Source of the DNA: Pseudomonadota bacterium
GTDB taxonomy: Bacteria; Pseudomonadota; Alphaproteobacteria; Acetobacterales; Acetobacteraceae
Length of the DNA: 10,914 nt
Reading direction: 5' to 3'
Assembly (NCBI GenBank): GCA_021826565.1
Contig: JAKAZJ010000023.1
Coordinates: 1 to 10,914, forward strand
Below are positions 6,568-10,914 of this stretch, in pieces. Under the pieces are notes generated by a model. The model saw only the letters and a list, made by a program, of their open reading frames with translations. It made no database searches and was not told where the DNA came from. Position 1 is the stretch's first letter. Every line of letters begins with the position of its first letter. The position numbers and the translations under genes were made by a program.

Positions 6568-7473
6568 ATGTCCCTCCCCGCGATCAGCCTGGTCCCCGTT
6601 CCGTCACGCCGCCGCCAGACCGTGACCCTGGCGCAGGAGATCGAGCGGCGCGGCTTCGCCGGCGTGTTCACGCCGTCGATGTTCGGCGCCATGCCGCTGT
6701 CGGGCGCGCTCGCCTGGGCGACGGAACGGTTCCTGTTCGGTCCCGCGATCGCGCCGATCTATGCGCGCACCGCGCTGGATCTGGCGCAATCGGCGGCGTT
6801 TCTGCACGAGATCTCGGGCGGACGGTTCCGGCTGGGGCTGGGGGTGGCGCATGCGCCCTCGCACCAGCGCATGGGGGTGGCGGCAGGCAAGCCGCTGGCC
6901 GACATACGCGAGTATGTGGGCCGGCTGCGCGCGGTGGAAGGTATCGGTCCCCTGCCCCCGATCGTGCTGGCCGCGCTGCGCCGGGGGATGGTGGCGCTGG
7001 CCGGGGAGATCGCCGAGGGCGTGGTGTTCGCCAACACCGCCCGCGATCACATGCCGGACTCGCTGGCGGCGCTGGCGCCGGCGCGGCGGGACGATCCGGG
7101 GTTTTTCATCGGCGCGATGATCCCGACCTGCATCGCCGATGATCTGGACGCGGCGCGGGCGGTCAACCGCCGCACCCTGACCCGCTACGCCAGCCTGCCG
7201 AACTACCGCAACTACTGGAAAGAGGCCGGGTTTGCGGCCGAGATGGAAGCGGTGGAACAGGCCGTGGCCGAGCGGCGGGAGGCGGACGTGCCTGCCTGCC
7301 TGACCGATCGCTGGCTGGACCAGGTCAGTCTGGCCGGCCCGGCGGCGCGGGTGCGCGACGGCGTTGTCGCCTGGGTGGCGGCGGGGGTGCGCACGCCGAT
7401 CCTGGTGCCCTCCTCGGTGGCGGGCGGGCAGTTCCAGGCTGTGGAGGAGATTTTCGCCGCGTTCGCAGCGTGA
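6568..7473 (+). CDS. LLM-class (luciferase-like) oxidoreductase
   Basis: The 301-residue protein has the TIM-barrel luciferase-like architecture of FMN- or F420-dependent enzymes. ERRGFAGVFTPSMFG (26-40) and TERFLFGPAIAPIYARTALDLA (beginning at 52) match the family's early strands. ISGGRFRLGLGVAHAP (82-97) is its hallmark block, followed by a Rossmann-like repeat PPIVLAALRRGMVALAGEIAEGV (from 130). The product is near the short end of the family. The cofactor and substrate cannot be read from the sequence. ATG 6568 is the first start giving the conserved N-terminus; an in-frame ATG at 6466 would add an arginine/proline-rich stretch without family resemblance and would read through the inverted repeat. 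No strong Shine-Dalgarno site is visible. It is the first gene of a tight five-gene run, followed after 7 nt by a small membrane protein. Confidence 0.87.
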   Translation: MSLPAISLVPVPSRRRQTVTLAQEIERRGFAGVFTPSMFGAMPLSGALAWATERFLFGPAIAPIYARTALDLAQSAAFLHEISGGRFRLGLGVAHAPSHQRMGVAAGKPLADIREYVGRLRAVEGIGPLPPIVLAALRRGMVALAGEIAEGVVFANTARDHMPDSLAALAPARRDDPGFFIGAMIPTCIADDLDAARAVNRRTLTRYASLPNYRNYWKEAGFAAEMEAVEQAVAERREADVPACLTDRWLDQVSLAGPAARVRDGVVAWVAAGVRTPILVPSSVAGGQFQAVEEIFAAFAA

Positions 7474-7480
7474 CCCGGAG

Positions 7481-7936
7481 ATGAGCGTCGCGTTCCGGCG
7501 CGTGCTGACCGCGCTGCTGCTCGGCATGGTGCTGGCGAGCCTGGTGGCCGTGTTCTGGCAGAACTTCCATCTGATCGCGATCCGACCGACCACGCCGCAG
7601 CCGGCGCTCGGCTTTGTTGTGCCGTTCGACGATCATGGTACTTTCTACTACGTGACCAGGGCGGAACATGCACGCTTCATGCTCTCGTTCTGGAGCGGCG
7701 GATGCCTGTTTCTGCTCGCAATTGCCGCCGCGCCGAAGGATTTCGTCCTGCCACCGCCGGGCACGCCGCGATGGATCACCTATGTCAGCGCGCAAGCACG
7801 CACGGGTCTCGAGGAATTCAGCTGGTTCTACCTCGCCGCAGCCGGGGTGGGCGCGGGGGTTTGGGGCGGTGTGGCCGTGACCGCCGGTGGAGCCATCGCG
7901 CGGTTCGCGCTGCACCATGGGCTAGTCGGTGGCTGA
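7481..7936 (+). CDS. Small three-helix membrane protein of unknown function
   Basis: I do not recognise this 151-residue protein. It has three hydrophobic segments at about residues 8-26, 67-84 and 114-139. Between the first two lies a polar loop of about 40 residues with Pro, Phe-Asp-Asp-His-Gly and Tyr-Tyr ([19 protein letters not shown], 35-53). There is no cleavable signal or Cys/His cluster suggesting a cofactor. The start lies 7 nt after the LLM-gene stop with only GGAG directly against the ATG, so translation probably depends on coupling. Its 3' end overlaps tgt by 8 nt. The middle of the gene (about 7600-7830) looks less GC-rich than its neighbours, with codons such as GTT, ACT and TTT. 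The conserved-looking position and frame support a real gene. Confidence 0.75.
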   Translation: MSVAFRRVLTALLLGMVLASLVAVFWQNFHLIAIRPTTPQPALGFVVPFDDHGTFYYVTRAEHARFMLSFWSGGCLFLLAIAAAPKDFVLPPPGTPRWITYVSAQARTGLEEFSWFYLAAAGVGAGVWGGVAVTAGGAIARFALHHGLVGG

Positions 7937-9071
7937 GTCGGCTCCCCAAGCCGCGGCCTTCGCCTTCCACCGCCACGCCACCGACGGGGCGGCCCGGACC
8001 GGCACGATCGAGACCGCCCACGGCCCCATCCCCACCCCCGCCTTCATGCCGGTCGGCACCGCCGCCACCGTGAAGGCCATGACCGCCGATGCGGTCCGCG
8101 CCACCGGGGCGGCGATGATCCTCGCCAACACCTACCACCTGATGCTGCGTCCCGGCGCGGAACGGGTGGAGGCGCTCGGCGGGCTGCACCGGATGATGGA
8201 CTGGCCCGGCCCGATTCTGACGGATTCCGGCGGGTTCCAGGTCATGTCGCTGTCCGGGCTGCGGCGAATCGACCCCGCGGGCGTCACCTTCCGCTCCCAT
8301 ATCGACGGCAGCGCGCACCGGCTTACGCCCGAGATCGCGATGCGGATTCAGCACCAGCTGGACGCGACCGTCACCATGGTCCTGGACGAATGCACGAGTT
8401 TCCCGGCCACCGAGGCGGAGGCCCGGGCATCGATGACCCTGTCCCTGACTTGGGCGGCCCAGGCGCGGGCGGCGTTCGTCCCCCGCCCCGGCTATGCGCT
8501 GTTCGCCATCGTCCAGGGCGGCGTCTATCCCGAGCTGCGGCGCCACTGCGCGGACATGCTTCAGGAAATCGGCTTCGACGGCTACGCGATCGGCGGGCTC
8601 GCGGTGGGCGAGGGCCAGGCGGCGATGTTCGCCACGCTGGACGCCACCGTCCCGGCATTGCCCGCCGACCGGCCGCGCTACCTGATGGGCGTCGGCACGC
8701 CCGACGACATCCTGGGCGCGGTCGCGCGCGGCGTGGACATGTTCGACTGCGTGATCCCGACCCGCGCCGGGCGCACCGCGCGCGCCTATACCTCGCGCGG
8801 GGTGTGCAATCTGCGCAACGCCCGATTCGCGGCCGATTCCGCCCCGCTGGACCCGGCCTGCGCCTGCCCCGCCTGCACGCGCCATCCGGTGGCCTATCTG
8901 CACCACCTGTTCCGCGCCGGGGAGATGCTGGGGCCGATGCTGCTGACCTGGCACAATCTGGCGTTCTACCAGGACCTGATGCAGGGTCTGCGCCAGGCTA
9001 TCGCGGAGCGGCGCCTGGCGGACCACGCCAGCGCCCTGCGCAGCTTCTGGCGCGGAGGAAACGCAACATGA
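7929..9071 (+). CDS. tgt: tRNA-guanine transglycosylase (queuine/preQ1 tRNA-ribosyltransferase)
   Basis: Tgt exchanges guanine 34 for preQ1 in tRNAs with GUN anticodons, a step of queuosine synthesis. The 380-residue product is full length. Catalytic residues are Asp99 in [12 protein letters not shown] and the nucleophile Asp273 in [12 protein letters not shown]. The substrate pocket shows Asp153-Glu-Cys155, Gln196 and GGLAVGE (222-228). Cys155 and Val226 correspond to the bacterial preQ1-type pocket rather than the eukaryotic queuine type. The zinc site is Cys311, Cys313, Cys316 and His342. The start codon is GTG, 8 nt before the end of the upstream membrane-protein gene. No queA or other queuosine gene is in the window. 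The stop overlaps the CoA-transferase start (ATGA). Confidence 0.97.
   Translation: MAESAPQAAAFAFHRHATDGAARTGTIETAHGPIPTPAFMPVGTAATVKAMTADAVRATGAAMILANTYHLMLRPGAERVEALGGLHRMMDWPGPILTDSGGFQVMSLSGLRRIDPAGVTFRSHIDGSAHRLTPEIAMRIQHQLDATVTMVLDECTSFPATEAEARASMTLSLTWAAQARAAFVPRPGYALFAIVQGGVYPELRRHCADMLQEIGFDGYAIGGLAVGEGQAAMFATLDATVPALPADRPRYLMGVGTPDDILGAVARGVDMFDCVIPTRAGRTARAYTSRGVCNLRNARFAADSAPLDPACACPACTRHPVAYLHHLFRAGEMLGPMLLTWHNLAFYQDLMQGLRQAIAERRLADHASALRSFWRGGNAT
9054..9059 (+). promoter_or_regulatory. Ribosome binding site of the CoA-transferase gene inside tgt
   Basis: GGAGGA lies 8 nt before the ATG at 9068 and within the last codons of tgt. It fixes the CoA-transferase start and allows independent or coupled initiation. 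Confidence 0.75.
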
Positions 9072-10252
9072 GCTATGACCGCCCCTATGCGGGCCTGAAA
9101 GTGATCGACCTCAGCCAGGGCGTGGCCGGGCCGTATTGCGCGATGCTGCTCGCGCAGCACGGGGCGGACGTGATCAAGGTGGAACCGACGGTAGGTGGGG
9201 ACTGGAGCCGCGGGCTGGGGCGCATCTACGGCGATCAGACCGCCTATTCGATCCCGGCGAATCTGGGCAAGCGGAGCCTTGCGCTGGATCTGAAGGCGGC
9301 GGCCGGGCGCGATGTGCTGTGGCGGCTGCTGGCGGGGGCCGATATCGTGGTGCAGGGCTACCGCCCCGGGGTGATCGACCGGCTTGGCTTCGGCTACGAC
9401 GCGGTGCGCCAGGTCGAACCGCGAATCATGTACGTGTCGGTCTCGGGGTTCGGCGCGACCGGGCCGCTGGCCGGGCGGCCGGCGATGGACCCGGTGTTGC
9501 AGGCCTTCACCGGGCTGATCGCCGAGAACGCCGGGGAGGACGGGACCCCGCACCGAATCCCGATCATCGCCATCGACATGAGCACGGCGCTGTATGCGTT
9601 CGCCGCCCTGGCGCCGGCGCTGTATGCGCGGCGCGACGCGACCGAAGGGCGCCATATCGAGGCCAGCCTGTTATCGGCCGCCGCCGGCCTGCAAGTGGTG
9701 CGGCTGATGCAGCAGCACCTGGAACAAGGCGCACTCCGCCCGCCCGCGGCGCCGAGCGGGGTGTTCGCCACCGCCGATGGCTGGATCAACATCACCATCG
9801 CCCGCCAATACGAATGGCTGGCGTTCTGTCGCGCGATGGCGCTGCCGGGGCTGGCCGAAGACCCGCGCTACACCGATTTCGACCACCGCATCGCGCACGC
9901 CGAGACCATGCGCGCCGCCCTGGCGCCGATTTTCGCCGCGCACACCACCGCGCACTGGTCCGAACGCCTGGCCGCCGAGCAAGTGATGCACGAGCGGCTG
10001 AACCGCTACGCCGATTTCCTGGCCCATCCGCAGACCCGCGCGGCCGGAGCCATCGCCTGGATCGACCACGCCCAGGTGCCGGAGCCGCTGCCGCTGCCTA
10101 ACCTGATCGGGCGACCGGCCTTCGCCGCGGACTCGGCGCTGTCGCGTGCTCCGGGGCTCGGCGAACACAGCGCGGCGATCCTGGGCGAACATGGCTACGG
10201 CCCGGACGAGATCGCGGCGCTGGCGGCGGCAGGGGTCATCGGCGGGGCGTGA
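9068..10252 (+). CDS. CaiB/BaiF family III CoA-transferase
   Basis: This 394-residue cytoplasmic enzyme transfers CoA between carboxylic acids through an aspartyl-CoA intermediate. The N-terminal block [20 protein letters not shown] (10-29) followed by [10 protein letters not shown] is diagnostic. [11 protein letters not shown] (66-76), [20 protein letters not shown] (126-145) and [12 protein letters not shown] (194-205) complete the fold. Asp170 in [13 protein letters not shown] sits where the catalytic Asp169 of formyl-CoA transferase lies. Donor and acceptor acids cannot be deduced, since the family includes carnitine, formyl/oxalate, bile-acid and dicarboxylate enzymes. The start is set by the GGAGGA site; longer in-frame extensions overlap tgt. 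It overlaps tgt by 4 nt, but no metabolic link with queuosine is known, so this is probably operon packing. Confidence 0.93.
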   Translation: MSYDRPYAGLKVIDLSQGVAGPYCAMLLAQHGADVIKVEPTVGGDWSRGLGRIYGDQTAYSIPANLGKRSLALDLKAAAGRDVLWRLLAGADIVVQGYRPGVIDRLGFGYDAVRQVEPRIMYVSVSGFGATGPLAGRPAMDPVLQAFTGLIAENAGEDGTPHRIPIIAIDMSTALYAFAALAPALYARRDATEGRHIEASLLSAAAGLQVVRLMQQHLEQGALRPPAAPSGVFATADGWINITIARQYEWLAFCRAMALPGLAEDPRYTDFDHRIAHAETMRAALAPIFAAHTTAHWSERLAAEQVMHERLNRYADFLAHPQTRAAGAIAWIDHAQVPEPLPLPNLIGRPAFAADSALSRAPGLGEHSAAILGEHGYGPDEIAALAAAGVIGGA

Positions 10253-10282
10253 TCGGCGTCCGGATCACCCCGGGCCAGCACC

Positions 10283-10290
10283 GAAGGAGG
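10283..10290 (+). promoter_or_regulatory. Strong Shine-Dalgarno site of the membrane methyltransferase gene
   Basis: GAAGGAGG ends 5 nt before the ATG at 10296, in the 43-nt gap after the CoA-transferase gene, and defines the start of the last gene. Confidence 0.75.
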
Positions 10291-10295
10291 CGCCG

Positions 10296-10914
10296 ATGCG
10301 CCCGCTGTTGTTCTACCTCGCGCTGTGGCTGAGCTTCGGCGCGGTGCATAGCTTGCTGGCCGCAGCGTCGGGACGAGCCTGGCTTGCGCGCCGCACCGGG
10401 GCGCTGGGGTGCAAGGGGGCCGACCGGCTGGCGTATAATCTGATCGCGCTGGGGCATCTGGCCGTGGTTCTAGCGCTGGGGCACTGGCTGCTGACCCCCC
10501 TTCCCCCCGCGTTGGCAGTCCATCCCGCCTGGCCGGTCCGCGCGGTGCAGTTCGCCGCGCTGGCGGGTGGGGCGGCGATTTTGGTGGCGGGCGGGCGGTC
10601 CTACGATCTGGCCCGATTCTCGGGTCTCGCCCAGCTGCGCCTCGGCGTGGCGGAACGCGACCAAGCCCCGGAACCGCTGGCGACCGCGGGTTGGAACGCA
10701 CGGGTGCGCCATCCGCTGTATCTCGGGTTGCTGCTGCTGGTCTGGGGCGGGGCCTGGAGCGGCTTCGGGCTGATCACCGCCGTCTGTATCAGTGCCTATC
10801 TGTGGGTGGGAATCCGATTCGAGGAACGCAAGCTGCTGCGCCTCTATGGCCCGGTCTATGCCGATTATCGCGCGCGGGTGCCGATGCTGTTGCCACGGCC
10901 CAACAGGCGCCGAG
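10296..10914 (+). CDS. ICMT/NnrU-like membrane methyltransferase (partial, open at right edge)
   Basis: The reading frame is open from the ATG at 10296 to the window end (206 codons so far, no stop). It encodes an integral membrane protein with hydrophobic segments near residues 4-23, 46-67, 84-99, 141-155 and 157-173. The C-terminal half carries the signature of the isoprenylcysteine carboxyl methyltransferase/phospholipid methyltransferase/NnrU group. That signature is Arg-His-Pro at 138-140 with PLYLGLLLLVWG, then FEERKLLRLYGPVYADYRARVP (about 175-196). In ICMT-type enzymes these regions bind S-adenosylmethionine; the substrate here is unknown and need not be prenyl-cysteine. The sequence after ARVPMLLP is already past the conserved core, so only a few residues are probably missing. 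A strong ribosome binding site precedes it. It lies 43 nt after the CoA-transferase gene on the same strand. Confidence 0.82.
   Translation, partial: MRPLLFYLALWLSFGAVHSLLAAASGRAWLARRTGALGCKGADRLAYNLIALGHLAVVLALGHWLLTPLPPALAVHPAWPVRAVQFAALAGGAAILVAGGRSYDLARFSGLAQLRLGVAERDQAPEPLATAGWNARVRHPLYLGLLLLVWGGAWSGFGLITAVCISAYLWVGIRFEERKLLRLYGPVYADYRARVPMLLPRPNRRR

Noticed and set aside
5306..6625. Long plus-strand open frame opposite the diiron protein gene
   Set aside because: It begins in the palindrome and is low-complexity. The minus strand carries the coherent diiron motifs.
7818..9026. Minus-strand open frame of about 400 codons opposite tgt
   Set aside because: It is antisense to a complete, well-conserved tgt and shows only compositionally biased sequence.
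8390..9067. N-terminal extension of the CoA-transferase through tgt
   Set aside because: The extension is the out-of-frame shadow of tgt; the CaiB family starts at the Met at 9068 with a good ribosome binding site.
3295..9071. A dedicated RNA-modification cluster (tadA, rluB, tgt)
   Set aside because: The three genes lie in separate transcription units with unrelated neighbours, so proximity alone does not show a joint system.

Overview
This is a chromosomal window of very high GC content with ten complete protein-coding genes and one gene cut by the right edge. The dense packing, GC content, gene families and CCAGGGG-type intergenic repeats suggest an alphaproteobacterium, most likely Rhodospirillales/Acetobacteraceae. 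That placement is inference, because no rRNA or other decisive marker is present. I saw no tRNA or rRNA gene, CRISPR array, phage gene or transposase.

Left block (1-3771). A structured intergenic repeat (about 34-146) lies just upstream of murA (175-1428, +), the first committed step of peptidoglycan synthesis. Convergent to it is a minus-strand run read right to left: tadA (3771-3295), a carboxymuconolactone-decarboxylase-family protein (3241-2693) and a zinc-dependent alcohol dehydrogenase (2662-1553). The last two are 30 nt apart and probably co-transcribed.

Middle block (3817-6436). A class-I glutamine amidotransferase-like hydrolase (peptidase C26, 3817-4530, +) starts 45 bp from tadA in the opposite direction. 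It overlaps an RluB/RsuA-type pseudouridine synthase (4527-5309, +) by ATGA. Convergent to that is a ferritin-like diiron protein (6436-5504, -). The gap between these two genes is filled by two head-to-head copies of the murA-upstream repeat. Together they form a palindrome of about 263 bp (5255-5517) that also encodes the last residues of both flanking genes.

Right block (6568-10914, all +). A luciferase-like monooxygenase, a small three-helix membrane protein of unknown function, tgt (queuosine pathway), a CaiB/BaiF family III CoA-transferase and an ICMT/NnrU-like membrane methyltransferase (open at the right edge) follow each other. Spacings are 7 nt, an 8-nt overlap, a 4-nt overlap and 43 nt, so this looks like one transcription unit. 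A perfect 9-bp inverted repeat sits in the divergent space (6437-6567) ahead of it.

Most genes are housekeeping or general metabolism. tadA, tgt and the pseudouridine synthase are all RNA-modification enzymes but sit in three separate transcription units. The most interesting non-genic signal is the hairpin repeat family, whose copies show paired, structure-preserving changes. No stretch longer than about 200 bases lacks a gene; the longest gap (5310-5503) consists of the palindrome.
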